A stretch of DNA of 64,000 bases, taken from assembly GCF_003634215.1 (NCBI RefSeq), contig NZ_RBWX01000007.1, positions 1,598,945-1,662,944 on the forward strand, in the 5' to 3' direction. Below the pieces are notes generated by a model that did not search any database, was not told where the DNA came from, and saw nothing but the letters and a program-made list of their open reading frames with translations. Numbering within the stretch: the first letter of the stretch is position 1; each line of letters opens with the position of its first letter. Shown here in pieces: positions 1 through 12,368 of the stretch. The translations under genes were made by a program, and so were the position numbers. Source of the stretch: Sphingosinicella microcystinivorans. GTDB lineage: Bacteria; Pseudomonadota; Alphaproteobacteria; Sphingomonadales; Sphingomonadaceae.

Positions 1-786
1 GTTCTTGAGGAGCGCGCCGTGCAGCGGCGGGATCAGCTTCTTGGGATCGCGCGAGCGCAGGACATCGAGCGGCAGATCCTCGTGCATCAGCAGCTTCAGC
101 CAATCGAGCAGTTCCGAGGTCGACGGCTTCTTCTTGAGGCCCGGCACGTCGCGGATATCGTAGAAAACCGAGAGCGCCTCGCGCACCAGTTCCTTCTGGA
201 TGCCGGGGAAGTGCACGTCGACGATCGCCTGCATCGTCTCGCGATCGGGGAACTTGATGTAGTGGAAGAAACAGCGGCGCAGGAACGCGTCCGGCAGTTC
301 CTTCTCGTTGTTGGAGGTGATGATGACAATGGGACGCTCGGCAGCCTTCACCGTCTCGCCGGTCTCGTAGACGTGGAACTCCATGCGGTCGAGTTCCTGC
401 AGGAGGTCGTTCGGAAACTCGATGTCGGCCTTGTCGATCTCGTCGATCAGCAGCACGGGGAGAGCAGGGGACGTGAACGCCTCCCACAGCTTGCCGCGGC
501 GGATATAGTTGCGGATGTCGTGGACGCGCTCGTCACCAAGCTGGCTGTCGCGAAGGCGGCTGACGGCGTCGTACTCGTAAAGACCCTGCTGCGCCTTGGT
601 CGTGGACTTGACGTGCCATTCGATGAGCGGAGCGCCCATCGCCGCGGCGACTTCGGCCGCGAGGACGGTCTTGCCCGTTCCGGGCTCGCCCTTCACCAGC
701 AGCGGACGCCGGAGCGTCGCCGCCGCATTCACGGCAACCTTGAGGTCGTCGGTCGCGACATAGCCGCTGGTGCCTTCAAAACGCAT
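1..786 (-). CDS. MoxR-family AAA+ ATPase (3' end beyond window)
   Basis: MoxR proteins are AAA+ ATPases thought to act as chaperones that help mature or activate partner proteins, often together with a von Willebrand A protein encoded downstream. The visible 262 codons show a Walker A GEPGTGKT at residues 33-40, a Walker B region LLIDEIDKAD and a sensor-like stretch IVIITSNNEKELP followed by FLRRCFF, all typical of this family. The ATG is preceded by GGAGAAG at good spacing. Only the last part of the protein is missing, because the gene runs off the left edge. The usual VWA partner would lie outside the window, so its presence is not known. The 82 bases upstream show no clear terminator. Confidence 0.93.
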   Translation of the reverse strand, partial: MRFEGTSGYVATDDLKVAVNAAATLRRPLLVKGEPGTGKTVLAAEVAAAMGAPLIEWHVKSTTKAQQGLYEYDAVSRLRDSQLGDERVHDIRNYIRRGKLWEAFTSPALPVLLIDEIDKADIEFPNDLLQELDRMEFHVYETGETVKAAERPIVIITSNNEKELPDAFLRRCFFHYIKFPDRETMQAIVDVHFPGIQKELVREALSVFYDIRDVPGLKKKPSTSELLDWLKLLMHEDLPLDVLRSRDPKKLIPPLHGALLKN

Positions 787-868
787 GAACTTCTCCGCTA
801 ATGCCCCTTCGCGTTTGGGCCTAAAGCGTGAAAGCGAAACGAGCAACCGCCCGTTTACGATAGGAGGT

Positions 869-1585
869 TCAGCCGAGGCGCTGGGCGTGACGGGCTTCGA
901 GCAGGTCGAAAAGCTGGGCGTGGAGGCTGGCGAGCTGCAACGCGCCAAACTCGATGGCACGGCGCACGCGCACATCATCGGCATGGCAGGCGAGCGCTTC
1001 GAACGCGCCATCGACCGGCCAAGGGTCCGAAAGCCGCTCATGACGGTCGTAGCCGAGGTGCTGCGCCGCGCGGGGAAGGCGGCTGCGTATAGCCTGCCAA
1101 TCGAGCACAAGCGTTACCGCCGCGCCGAGCGCGCAGCCGATGCGGTTCGATTTTGCGAGCGTCAGCATGGCGTCGCGCTGATCGCGCACCACCTGCTCGG
1201 CGGTGCTGATGCCGTGGAGATCGAGCGCGCCGCCGGTCATCGCGGCAAGCCCGGCCATCCAGCGGCGGTCCTGATCGAACGCCACGCCCGCGCTGCGCAG
1301 CCACGAGGCTGCGGGTTCATCGGCATTGAGCCGCGCGATTTCGAGCACGCTCGGCAGCTGGCCGTGCAGAATGACAAGGAAGTGCGCGGCGTCCGCCACA
1401 GCTTGCAGTGGGCGAGTAACCGATCCTTCGGATAGCGCACGCAGATGGCGGCTGCTGCCTGCGCCGCTTTCGCGCAGCGCGCCGATCACCGCTGCAGCAA
1501 AGCTGCGCGAATCGGCAACGCCGCCCGCGGCCCGCAGGGTCCTTTGAAGCTGGTCCATAAAGTTTGGGACCACCGCTGGCGCCAT
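869..1585 (-). CDS. Conserved hypothetical protein upstream of moxR
   Basis: I do not recognise this 238-residue protein. It is alanine- and arginine-rich, apparently soluble and alpha-helical, with no signal peptide or membrane segment. The open frame extends much further upstream into the PEP-CTERM gene, but the ATG at 1585 has GGAGA about 8 bases ahead and begins MAPAVVPNFMDQLQRTL, so I place the start there; the next ATG at 1558 is the alternative. It lies 82 bases before moxR on the same strand, so the two may be cotranscribed. Codon use looks like the chromosomal background, with regular third-position GC, which supports a real gene. No function is assigned. Confidence 0.72.
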   Translation of the reverse strand: MAPAVVPNFMDQLQRTLRAAGGVADSRSFAAAVIGALRESGAGSSRHLRALSEGSVTRPLQAVADAAHFLVILHGQLPSVLEIARLNADEPAASWLRSAGVAFDQDRRWMAGLAAMTGGALDLHGISTAEQVVRDQRDAMLTLAKSNRIGCALGAAVTLVLDWQAIRSRLPRAAQHLGYDRHERLSDPWPVDGAFEALACHADDVRVRRAIEFGALQLASLHAQLFDLLEARHAQRLG

Positions 1586-1664
1586 TTGCCGTCGTCTCCG
1601 CATCCGCTGCCCCGCGGTTTTTACCGCCGGTGCGAAGCCTAGAGCGCTCAACGTAAAGGGAGGC

Positions 1665-2609
1665 TTAATCCGCGCTGCCCTTTTTTGCAGCGCGCCGCCG
1701 CCATGCGAGGAACCCGAGACCCGCCGCGACGAGGCCAAGGCTTGCCGGCTCGGGAATGTCGGTGCCGTTGTCCGGGAATTCGAAGTTGCCGCCGTAGTTG
1801 GGAAGGTGAAGTTCACCGCGCAGATTGACGGCATTCGCCACGACGCTGCCGTTGATCGGGGTGAAGTTCTTCACGGTCGCAAGCGGCGCTACGACCGAAC
1901 CCCAAGTCTGGTCGAGGAAACTGACCTCGGTCGCTTCGAAGAAGTTCCAGATGATATTGTCGGCAAGCGCGTTGCCTGCGGCTTCCCAGCCTTTGAAGTT
2001 GATCGCCGTGCCAGCGACGTTGACGATGATCGTGTCGATGTCTTTTGCCGCCGAGGAAAACTTGATCTTGCCCGTGTTGGGGAAGAAGTCGGCAGACAGC
2101 GAGATCACCGAAACCCCCCTTTCATTGGGAAGGCTGGGCGTGATCAAAAAGCCGTTCATGTGATCGCCGGGGCTGAAGCGATCATAGCTGACGCCCGCGT
2201 CGAGTGCGGCGAGATCGGCTGAGAACTGGATGAAGTCGGATTTCTTGAGCACGCCGCCCGGCAGATCGCCAAGCGCCTTCGTGCTGCCGCCGCCACCCTG
2301 AAAATCGATGGCAGGCGAGACGCTGCCGCCGACATAGGCGTCCCCGCGCTTCACCTTGGCGTTGTTCGAGACATTGCCCGTAACGACGAGGCTCGCCTTC
2401 TGGGCATTGGTGCCCTTGGAAGCGATCTGAACCGCGCCGGCATTGTAGTTGCCGTCGACGTAGACCGCGCCTTCGATGTCGCTGGACAGCGTAACGTCGC
2501 TGAATGCGATGAGATTATAGTCCTTCAGGGCCTGGATCGGGCTCGCGAAAACGCTGGACGACGCAAAAAGGAGCGCTGCAACAACCGCGCTGCCAAAACC
2601 GGATTTCAT
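1665..2609 (-). CDS. Choice-of-anchor A family protein with PEP-CTERM sorting signal
   Basis: This 314-residue exported protein starts with a signal peptide (MKSGFGSAVVAALLFASSSVFA) of about 22 residues, continues with a choice-of-anchor A domain beginning IQALKDYNLIAFSDV, and ends in IPEPASLGLVAAGLGFLAW plus an arginine-rich tail. That ending is the tripartite PEP-CTERM signal: a PEP motif, a hydrophobic helix and basic residues. Such proteins are processed by an exosortase at the inner membrane and displayed or released, often together with exopolysaccharide. The frame is open far upstream into rpoD, but the ATG at 2609 has AAGGGT in front and gives a proper signal peptide. No exosortase or polysaccharide gene lies in the window. 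A hairpin at 2640-2668 probably separates it from rpoD. Confidence 0.9.
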   Translation of the reverse strand: MKSGFGSAVVAALLFASSSVFASPIQALKDYNLIAFSDVTLSSDIEGAVYVDGNYNAGAVQIASKGTNAQKASLVVTGNVSNNAKVKRGDAYVGGSVSPAIDFQGGGGSTKALGDLPGGVLKKSDFIQFSADLAALDAGVSYDRFSPGDHMNGFLITPSLPNERGVSVISLSADFFPNTGKIKFSSAAKDIDTIIVNVAGTAINFKGWEAAGNALADNIIWNFFEATEVSFLDQTWGSVVAPLATVKNFTPINGSVVANAVNLRGELHLPNYGGNFEFPDNGTDIPEPASLGLVAAGLGFLAWRRRAAKKGSAD

Positions 2610-2639
2610 GATCACAGACCCTTGTTTGTTCTTCACGGC

Positions 2640-2668
2640 AAAACGGCGGACGCCGCTGCGCCCGCCGT
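2640..2668 (-). terminator. Probable rho-independent terminator of the dnaG-rpoD transcript
   Basis: Read on the minus strand, ACGGCGG (2668-2662) pairs with CCGCCGT (2649-2643) across a 12-base loop and runs into TTTT. It begins 40 bases after the rpoD stop and ends about 30 bases before the PEP-CTERM start codon. The U tract is short, so termination may be partial. Confidence 0.5.
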
Positions 2669-2707
2669 CTAACCATGACTTGCTTAAACTGACATGAACC
2701 AAATGGC

Positions 2708-4738
<2,031 letters not shown>

Positions 4739-6585
4739 CCAGGTTCCGTTCCTTTGCGGGCGTCGGCGCTTCGTCCCCCCGACGCGCCTCGGCCAAATCG
4801 ATTAGTTCGCGTTCGACCCGCGCCTTTTCAGCACGAAGCCGTTGTTGTTCTTCGAATTCCGACTGGACAAGTGAATCATAGCGCGCGCGCAGATCCGCCA
4901 AATCCTCATCGATGCGTTGCAGCGCCATAAGGTGGCCCACAACACATGCCAAGTCCTGTTCCGCAATCGCGGCGGGCGTCCGGGGTCGCGTGAAGCTAAA
5001 ATCGAGGCGATTCATACGCCTCAGGTCGTCCGCGTACTGACCGAGCCCTTGTGCCGCTAGGTCGTGTGCCAGCACATCTTTGTCAAGATCGTGATTGCGT
5101 GAAATCGCGGAGAAAATCGCCGATCTGAGACGATCGAGCTGAGGATCGGCAATATGAAGGTGCGATATTGTTTCGCCATGCACGTCGGCAATGTGCGGAT
5201 GCGTGAGCAGGCCCACCATAACGGAACGGGTTTCGATCTCCACCGGCGAGAGCGCAAGCCGCGCCTTTGCCGCGCTCGATGCGCCCCGGACAGCGGGCAT
5301 GAAGCGGTTCTCCCGCCGCGCACGGAACATCGCATCGAAGCGTTCCCGAAACTCGCTCTGGTAGAGTGAGGCGACGGTCTGGTTCTCGATTGCGTGCGCG
5401 TGCTCGAACAGGCGCTGGCGCACGGCGGCGCGGCGTTCGGGCGTGGCGGTGTCGACGCCATCGGTCTCGGCCTTCCAGAGCGTGTCGATCAGGCTTTCAG
5501 CACCGTTCACAAGGTCCGTGAAGGCCGAAAGTCCGCGCGCCTTCGCGAAATCGTCAGGGTCCTGGCCTTGGGGCATGGTGACGAAGCGCAGCGACTTTCC
5601 GGGTTCGAGCAGGGGGAGGGCGCGCATCGCCGCCCGGATCGCCGCGCGGCGCCCGGCGGAGTCGCCATCGAAGCAGAGCACCGGTTCGGGCGCGACGCGC
5701 CAGAGCAGTTTCATCTGATCCTCGGTAAGCGCCGTGCCCATTGGCGCGACGGCCTCCGCGAACCCCACCTGCGCGAGGCCGATGACATCCATATAGCCTT
5801 CGACGACGACGATGCGGCCCGATTTCCGCGCGGCTGGGCCGGCCTTGTCGAGATTGTAGAGCAGGCGGCCCTTGTCGAAGAGCGGCGTGTCGGGGGAGTT
5901 CAGGTACTTGGGCTCGCCCGCGCCGATGATGCGCCCGCCAAAGCCGACGATGCGCCCACGCGGGTCGCGGATCGGGAACATCAAGCGGCCACGGAAGCGG
6001 TCGTAAGGCTCACGCCCCTCGGCTTCGATGACGAGGCCGACCTCGATGAGCTTGCGGATGTCGATGTCGCCGAGCGCGGCCTTGAGCGCGCCGCGACTGT
6101 CGGGCGCGAAGCCGAGGCCGAACGCCTCCACGGTCGCGGGTTTCAGGCCGCGCTTATCGATATAGGCGCGCGCATCCGCGCCGCCGAGGCCGGAAAGCTG
6201 CTTGCGGAACCAGTCACTTGCGGCGGCGGTGACGTCATGAAGTCCCGCCGCAGCCTTCGCTTTCGCACGCGCCTCCGGGTTTTCCTCGGGCAGCTCCAGC
6301 CCGGCTTCCGCCGCGAGGCCCGCCACGGCATCGCGGAAGCTAAGGCCTTCCTGCTCGACCACGAAGCGGATGACGTCGCCGTGCGCGCCGCAGCCGAAGC
6401 AGTGATAAAACGCCTTGTCGTCGTTGACGTAAAAGCTCGGCGTCTTCTCATTGTGGAAGGGGCAGCAGCCCTTCATTTCGCGCCCGGCGCGCAGCAGCTT
6501 CACCCGCCGCGCGACCACGGACGACAGACTCACCCGGCTCCTGATCTCGTCGAGGAATTGCGGGGGGATGGACATGCGGGCAGGG

Positions 6586-7041
6586 CTATCCCGCCAGCGC
6601 GGCTTTGACGACTCCGCTGACCGTGCTCATGTCGATCTGCCCCGCGTGGCGCGCCTTCACCTCGGCCATCACACGGCCCATGTCCTTGGGGCCGGCGGCG
6701 CCGATCTCGGCAACGATGGCGGCGACGGCGGCTTTCACCTCGTCCGGACCCATCATGGCGGGGAGGAAAGATTCGATGACCGCAAGCTCCGCCTTTTCCT
6801 GCGCGGCGAGCTCGTCGCGCCCGCCCTGTTCGAACATGGTGATGGATTCGCGGCGCTGTTTCGCCATTTTCTGCAGAACATCGACGACAATGACGTCATC
6901 GTCCGGCACGGATTTCGCGGTGCGAAGCTCGATATCGCGATCCTTGAGCTTCGCGAGGATCAGACGCACGGCCGCCAGCCGTTCCTTCTCGCCTGCCTTC
7001 ATGGCCGCCACCTGCGCCGCCTTGATGTCGTCGCGAATCAT
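6586..7041 (-). CDS. GatB/YqeY domain-containing protein
   Basis: The protein is a stand-alone YqeY domain of 151 residues, related to the tRNA-binding tail of the GatB subunit of the tRNA amidotransferase. The family occurs next to dnaG-rpoD or rpsU in many bacteria, but its cellular role is not established. Typical features are the N-terminal MIRDDIKAAQVAAMKAGEKERLAAVR and the C-terminal DMGRVMAEVKAR...SGVVKAAL. Two in-frame ATG codons lie 9 bases apart (7050 and 7041). AAAGGG touches the first and sits 9 bases from the second, so I choose 7041. It is first in the operon with dnaG and rpoD and diverges from carA. Confidence 0.93.
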   Translation of the reverse strand: MIRDDIKAAQVAAMKAGEKERLAAVRLILAKLKDRDIELRTAKSVPDDDVIVVDVLQKMAKQRRESITMFEQGGRDELAAQEKAELAVIESFLPAMMGPDEVKAAVAAIVAEIGAAGPKDMGRVMAEVKARHAGQIDMSTVSGVVKAALAG

Positions 7042-7101
7042 GCTTTTCATCCCTTTAAGAGCAAGGGGTCCGTCTAGCCGCCAAAAAGGCAAAAGAATAG
7101 A

Positions 7102-7130
7102 TTGACGCTCCGGACCCTCGCCAATAGCTA
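7102..7130 (+). promoter_or_regulatory. Predicted sigma-70 promoter of carA
   Basis: TTGACG at 7102-7107 and TAGCTA at 7125-7130 are separated by 17 bases. Transcription would start near 7137, giving a leader of about 40 bases that carries the AAGGGG ribosome-binding site of carA. The site lies in the 138-base divergent gap between yqeY and carA. I saw no clear attenuator or operator. Confidence 0.45.
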
Positions 7131-7179
7131 GGCGCCTTAGCCACAAAGCACGAAACCAGATTCGAAGGGGCCAGACCAC

Positions 7180-8340
7180 GTGTCCGACGCCAAACCCGCG
7201 CGCGCACCCAAAGGAGCCACGGGGGTATTGATTCTCGCGGACGGCACAACGATCTGGGGGCGCGGCTTCGGCGCCGAGGGTCACGCCGTCGGCGAGGTTT
7301 GCTTCAACACCGCGATGACCGGCTATCAGGAGGTGATGACCGATCCCTCCTACGCCGGGCAGATCGTCACCTTCACCTTCCCGCACATCGGCAACGTCGG
7401 CACCAACCCCGAGGATATCGAGGCGGACACGCCCGCCGCCGTCGGGTGCGTGGTGCGGCAGGACGTGACGTCACCCAGCAACTTCCGCAGCGCCGAAGGC
7501 TTCGACGCGTGGATGAAGCGCAAGGGACGTGTCGGACTGTCGGGCGTGGACACGCGCGCGCTCACCCGGCGCATCCGCGAGATCGGCGCGCCGAACGCCG
7601 TGATCGCGCACAGCCCCTCCGGCATGTTCGACCTCGACGCGCTGCTCGCCGAGGCGAAGGCGTGGCCGGGACTTGAGGGCATGGACCTCGCCAAGGACGT
7701 GACGCGCGATGCGCGGCAGGACTGGTCCGGCGGGCCGTGGCAGCTCGGGCAGGGGTACGGTGAGAGCGCGGGCGAGGGACGGCCGCACGTCGTTGCCATC
7801 GACTACGGCGCCAAGAACAATATTCTCCGGAACCTCACGGCAGCGGGCGCGAGCGTGACCGTTGTGCCCGCGACGGCGACCTTCGAGGAAGTGATGGCGC
7901 TGCGCCCGGACGGCGTGTTCCTCTCGAACGGTCCCGGCGACCCCGCCGCAACCGGCGAATATGCGGTGCCGGTCATCAAGAAGCTGCTCGACGCGAACGT
8001 GCCGATCTTCGGCATCTGCCTCGGCCACCAGCTCCTCGGCCTCGCCGTTGGCGCGAAAACCGCGAAGATGCATCAGGGCCATCGCGGCGCGAACCACCCG
8101 GTGAAGCGGCTCTCTGATGGTCTCGTCGAGATCACCAGCATGAACCACGGCTTCGCGGTGGACGCGGACACGCTGCCGGCAAATGCGCGCGCCACGCACG
8201 TCTCGCTGTTCGACGGCTCCAACTGCGGCCTTGAGCTGACCGACAAGACGGCGTTTTCGGTGCAGTATCACCCTGAGGCGAGTCCCGGCCCGCAGGACAG
8301 TTTCTATCTGTTCCAGAAGTTCGTGGGGATGATCAAGTGA
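7180..8340 (+). CDS. carA: Carbamoyl-phosphate synthase small subunit
   Basis: CarA is the glutaminase subunit of carbamoyl-phosphate synthase and feeds ammonia to CarB for arginine and pyrimidine synthesis. The 386-residue protein has the N-terminal CPSase small-chain domain and a class I glutamine amidotransferase domain with the nucleophile Cys280 in GICLGHQ and the His364/Glu366 pair in HPEA. The start is GTG, with AAGGGG about 10 bases ahead. The stop codon overlaps the GTG of the following unknown gene (GTGA). That gene, rather than carB, is the immediate neighbour, which is unusual. Confidence 0.98.
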   Translation: MSDAKPARAPKGATGVLILADGTTIWGRGFGAEGHAVGEVCFNTAMTGYQEVMTDPSYAGQIVTFTFPHIGNVGTNPEDIEADTPAAVGCVVRQDVTSPSNFRSAEGFDAWMKRKGRVGLSGVDTRALTRRIREIGAPNAVIAHSPSGMFDLDALLAEAKAWPGLEGMDLAKDVTRDARQDWSGGPWQLGQGYGESAGEGRPHVVAIDYGAKNNILRNLTAAGASVTVVPATATFEEVMALRPDGVFLSNGPGDPAATGEYAVPVIKKLLDANVPIFGICLGHQLLGLAVGAKTAKMHQGHRGANHPVKRLSDGLVEITSMNHGFAVDADTLPANARATHVSLFDGSNCGLELTDKTAFSVQYHPEASPGPQDSFYLFQKFVGMIK

Positions 8341-9035
8341 TCAATCGAGATACTCTCGATCTCTTCGCTGTAATCGTTTGCGACGCTTGTACTGATGAAC
8401 CACGAGAAATGTTTGCGCTCGGCGAGCTGGCGAAACGATATGATGTCGGGTTTGCTAGAGAGCAGGACTTTGTCGATGCGTTAAAACAAGACGATCGATT
8501 TGTTGTGCGGGATGGACCAGAGCATCACGTTCAGAGCCATGTCGTCAACATCACGGACAGCGGGCGTCAGTGGGTAGAAGATGAGATCGGCGGCGACAAC
8601 ATAGCAACACACCTGGAGCAGAACGGCATATCTTACTCAGCGGCCCGCGAGGAACGAGAGGGCGCTTCACGTCGTTTCCAGGACAATTCTCCTGCTTCGA
8701 TCGAAGCACTCGAAACCTATACGGATCGCGTATCGCCTGCAGTTGAAAGTTCACGTTGGACGGGAATTGAAAACCGTCTTCAGACGCGCCCCGACCTTGT
8801 CGATATCATAACATCAAAAATTCATGAAATTGATGATATTATTGAAAAAACAGGGCTAACTAACGCTGAGAAAGATAAGGCAAAAAGAATTACGGCATCG
8901 CTTATCCTTCTTGTCGAATCGCCTGAACCAGAATGGAAGGCGATTGTTGAGCTTTTAAACTCGAAAAATTTAACTGCCATGCTCAATATTTACCAAATTG
9001 TGCAGGTTATTTGTTCTATAATATTTGGAAAATAG
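8337..9035 (+). CDS. Unknown accessory protein lodged between carA and carB
   Basis: I do not recognise this 232-residue protein. Residues 1-85 look like a winged-helix domain, ending in a typical wing-and-helix stretch (VVNITDSGRQWVEDEI). Residues 86-155 look like a polar linker. Residues 155-205 are helical and charged, with SKIHEIDDIIEKTGLTNAEK. The tail is hydrophobic (LNIYQIVQVICSIIFG) and could touch or enter a membrane. The GTG start overlaps the carA stop (GTGA), and the TAG stop is directly followed by the carB ATG, so the gene fills the junction exactly. The 3' half is strongly AT-rich: by hand count 74 of 215 bases in 8821-9035 are G or C, about 34 percent, against GC-rich flanks. 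This suggests acquired DNA fixed as an operon member. Confidence 0.8.
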   Translation: MINRDTLDLFAVIVCDACTDEPREMFALGELAKRYDVGFAREQDFVDALKQDDRFVVRDGPEHHVQSHVVNITDSGRQWVEDEIGGDNIATHLEQNGISYSAAREEREGASRRFQDNSPASIEALETYTDRVSPAVESSRWTGIENRLQTRPDLVDIITSKIHEIDDIIEKTGLTNAEKDKAKRITASLILLVESPEPEWKAIVELLNSKNLTAMLNIYQIVQVICSIIFGK

Positions 9036-12000
9036 ATGCCCAAACGCACGGACATTTCCTCCATCCTCATCATCGGCGCAGGTCCCATCGTCATCGGGCA
9101 GGCGTGCGAGTTCGATTATTCGGGCACGCAGGCGTGCAAGGCGCTGCGCGAGGAGGGGTACCGGATCATTCTGGTGAACTCGAACCCCGCCACGATCATG
9201 ACCGACCCGGACATGGCGGACGCGACCTATGTTGAGCCGATCACGCCTGAGATCGTCGCGAAGATCATCGAGAAGGAGCGGCCTGACGCTGTGCTGCCGA
9301 CGATGGGCGGGCAGACGGCGCTGAATACCGCCCTGGCGCTGGCGCGCGACGGCACGCTTGAAAAATACGGCGTCGAGCTGATCGGCGCTGACGCGGAAGC
9401 CATCGACAAGGCCGAGGACCGGCTGAAGTTCCGTGAAGCGATGGACAAGATCGGGCTGGAAAGCGCGCGCTCGGGCATCGCGCATACGCTCGATGAGGCC
9501 TTCGAGGTGCTGGAGCGCACGGGGCTCCCCTCCATCATCCGCCCGAGCTTCACGATGGGCGGCACCGGCGGCGGCGTCGCCTATAACCGCCAGGAGTTCG
9601 AGGAGATCGTGCGCGGCGGGCTCGATGCGAGCCCGACAACCGAGGTGCTGATCGAGGAATCGCTGCTCGGCTGGAAAGAGTATGAGATGGAAGTCGTCCG
9701 CGACCGGAACGACAACGCCATCATTATCTGCTCGATCGAGAACGTCGACCCGATGGGCGTCCACACGGGGGACAGCATCACCGTCGCCCCCGCGCTCACG
9801 CTGACCGACAAGGAATATCAGATCATGCGGAACGCGAGCATCGCGGTCCTGCGTGAAATCGGCGTGGAAACAGGTGGTTCGAACGTCCAGTTCGCGGTCA
9901 ACCCGAAGAACGGTCGGCTCGTCGTCATCGAGATGAACCCGCGCGTGTCGCGGTCCTCGGCGCTCGCCTCGAAGGCGACCGGCTTCCCGATCGCCAAGGT
10001 CGCGGCGAAGCTCGCGGTGGGCTACACGCTCGACGAGATCGAGAACGACATCACCGGCGCGACGCCCGCGAGCTTCGAGCCGACGATCGACTATGTCGTC
10101 ACCAAGATTCCGCGCTTCGCGTTCGAGAAGTTCAAGGGGGCAGCAAACACGCTCACGACGGCCATGAAATCGGTGGGCGAGGTGATGGCGATCGGACGCT
10201 CGATCCACGAAAGCATGCAGAAGGCGCTGCGCGGCCTCGAAACCGGGCTGACCGGCTTCGACGAGGTCGAGGCGCTGGCGGGTGCGGGCAACGACGAAGT
10301 TGAAGCGGCGCTGGCGCTCGCGACCCCGGACCGGCTGCTTGTCGTGGCCGAAGCGATCCGGCGCGGCATTTCGGACGCCGACATCCACCGCCTTTCCGCT
10401 TACGATCCATGGTTCATCGCGCGCATCCGCGAGATCGTGGACGCCGAGGAAAAGGTTCGTGAAAACGGCCTGCCGAAAGGCGCTGACGATTTCCGCGCGC
10501 TGAAGGCGATGGGCTTTTCGGACGCGCGGCTCGCAACGCTCGTCGGCTGGCACGAGGCAGCGGTCGCTGAGCAGCGCCGCGGGCTCGGTGTCCGCCCCGT
10601 GTTCAAGCGCATCGATACATGTGCCGCGGAGTTCGAAGCGAAGACGCCCTACATGTACTCGACCTACGAGGCGCCAAGCTTCGGCACGCCTGAGGACGAG
10701 AGCCAGCCCACGGACGCGAAAAAGGTCGTCATCCTCGGCGGCGGGCCGAACCGGATCGGGCAGGGCATCGAGTTCGACTATTGCTGCTGCCACGCCTGCT
10801 TTGCGCTCGACGACGCGGGCTACGAGACCATCATGGTCAACTGCAATCCGGAAACGGTCTCGACCGACTACGACACGTCGGACCGCCTGTATTTCGAGCC
10901 GCTGACCACCGAAGACGTGCTCGAAATCCTCAACGTCGAGATGTCGAACGGCACACTCGCGGGCGTAATCGTGCAGTTCGGCGGGCAAACACCGCTGAAG
11001 CTCGCGCAGGGACTGGAGGATGCGGGCATCCCGATCCTCGGCACCTCGCCCGACGCCATTGACCTTGCCGAGGACCGCGAGCGGTTCGCGAAGCTCGTCG
11101 GCGACCTTGGCCTCAAGCAGCCTTCGAATGGTCTTGCGCGCAGCCTTGAAGAGGCGATCCGCGAGGCGGACCGCATCGGCTATCCGGTGCTGCTGCGCCC
11201 GTCCTACGTGCTCGGTGGCCGCGCGATGGAGGTCGTGGAGAACCAGACGCAGCTCGAAACCTACATCGCGACGGCAGTGAAGGTGTCCGGCTCCTCGCCG
11301 GTGCTTGTCGACCAGTATCTGCGCGATGCGGTCGAGGTCGATGTCGACGCCCTGTCGGACGGAACCGATGTGGTCGTGGCGGGCGTGCTTCAGCACATCG
11401 AGGAGGCGGGGGTCCATTCGGGCGACAGCGCCTGCTCGCTGCCGCCCTACAGCCTCGCCGCCGACGTGGTCGCAGAGATCGAGCGGCAGACGGTGGCGCT
11501 TGCGATCGCGCTGAAGGTCAAAGGCCTGATGAACGTGCAGTATGCCGTGAAAGACGGCGCGGTTTACCTCATCGAGGTGAACCCGCGCGCCAGCCGCACG
11601 GTGCCGTTCGTGGCGAAGGCCATCGGACGGCCGATCGCCAAGATTGCCGCGCGCGTGATGGCGGGCGAGGCGCTCGCCTCGTTCGGGCCGATCAACCGCG
11701 ATATTCCCTATATCGCGGTGAAAGAGGCCGTGTTCCCGTTTGCGCGCTTCCCGGGCGTGGACCCGATCCTCGGGCCGGAAATGAAGTCGACAGGCGAGGT
11801 GATGGGCATCGATGTCGATTTCGCCACGGCCTTCGCCAAGAGCCAACTCGGCGCAGGGACGACGCTGCCCGATAGCGGCACGGTGTTTGTTTCGGTGAAA
11901 GACACCGACAAGCCGGTGATCCTTGCCGCTGCCAAGGGACTGATCGAACTTGGTTTCCGTATCGTCGCGACCTCGGGCACGGCGAGCTACCTTGCTGAGC

Positions 12001-12281
12001 AGGGAATCGCGGTGGAGCCGGTCAACAAAGTGCTCGAAGGGCGGCCGCATATCGTCGACCGGATCAAGGACGGCGACATCGACCTCATCTTCAACACGAC
12101 CGAGGGCGCACAGAGCCTGAAGGATTCCCAATCGATCCGCGCTTCGGCGCTTTACGGCAAGATTCCGTACTATACGACGGCGGCGGAATCGCTGGCGACG
12201 GTGCGGGCGATCGGCGCAATGCGGCAACAACCCCTTGCAGTCCGCTCGCTGCAATCTTACTATTCTGATCTCGATACCTGA
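9036..12281 (+). CDS. carB: Carbamoyl-phosphate synthase large subunit
   Basis: CarB joins bicarbonate, ammonia and two ATP to make carbamoyl phosphate. The 1081-residue chain has the expected duplicated layout: two ATP-grasp halves, each opened by a Rossmann-like segment ([20 protein letters not shown] near residue 7 and [19 protein letters not shown] near residue 565), the oligomerisation region between them, and a C-terminal MGS-like allosteric domain from about residue 945. The ATG follows directly on the stop of the inserted gene. The only Shine-Dalgarno-like sequence is GGAAAA in the AT-rich tail of that gene, so translation of carB is probably coupled to the insert. Confidence 0.98.
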   Translation: MPKRTDISSILIIGAGPIVIGQACEFDYSGTQACKALREEGYRIILVNSNPATIMTDPDMADATYVEPITPEIVAKIIEKERPDAVLPTMGGQTALNTALALARDGTLEKYGVELIGADAEAIDKAEDRLKFREAMDKIGLESARSGIAHTLDEAFEVLERTGLPSIIRPSFTMGGTGGGVAYNRQEFEEIVRGGLDASPTTEVLIEESLLGWKEYEMEVVRDRNDNAIIICSIENVDPMGVHTGDSITVAPALTLTDKEYQIMRNASIAVLREIGVETGGSNVQFAVNPKNGRLVVIEMNPRVSRSSALASKATGFPIAKVAAKLAVGYTLDEIENDITGATPASFEPTIDYVVTKIPRFAFEKFKGAANTLTTAMKSVGEVMAIGRSIHESMQKALRGLETGLTGFDEVEALAGAGNDEVEAALALATPDRLLVVAEAIRRGISDADIHRLSAYDPWFIARIREIVDAEEKVRENGLPKGADDFRALKAMGFSDARLATLVGWHEAAVAEQRRGLGVRPVFKRIDTCAAEFEAKTPYMYSTYEAPSFGTPEDESQPTDAKKVVILGGGPNRIGQGIEFDYCCCHACFALDDAGYETIMVNCNPETVSTDYDTSDRLYFEPLTTEDVLEILNVEMSNGTLAGVIVQFGGQTPLKLAQGLEDAGIPILGTSPDAIDLAEDRERFAKLVGDLGLKQPSNGLARSLEEAIREADRIGYPVLLRPSYVLGGRAMEVVENQTQLETYIATAVKVSGSSPVLVDQYLRDAVEVDVDALSDGTDVVVAGVLQHIEEAGVHSGDSACSLPPYSLAADVVAEIERQTVALAIALKVKGLMNVQYAVKDGAVYLIEVNPRASRTVPFVAKAIGRPIAKIAARVMAGEALASFGPINRDIPYIAVKEAVFPFARFPGVDPILGPEMKSTGEVMGIDVDFATAFAKSQLGAGTTLPDSGTVFVSVKDTDKPVILAAAKGLIELGFRIVATSGTASYLAEQGIAVEPVNKVLEGRPHIVDRIKDGDIDLIFNTTEGAQSLKDSQSIRASALYGKIPYYTTAAESLATVRAIGAMRQQPLAVRSLQSYYSDLDT

Positions 12282-12368
12282 TCCCCGACAGTTCTGGCGA
12301 AGACACGGCGGATTTTCCGCTGAGGGGCCGGTTTGCCGGGGGAGTGGGCTGAGGAGTGGGTTACGAAT

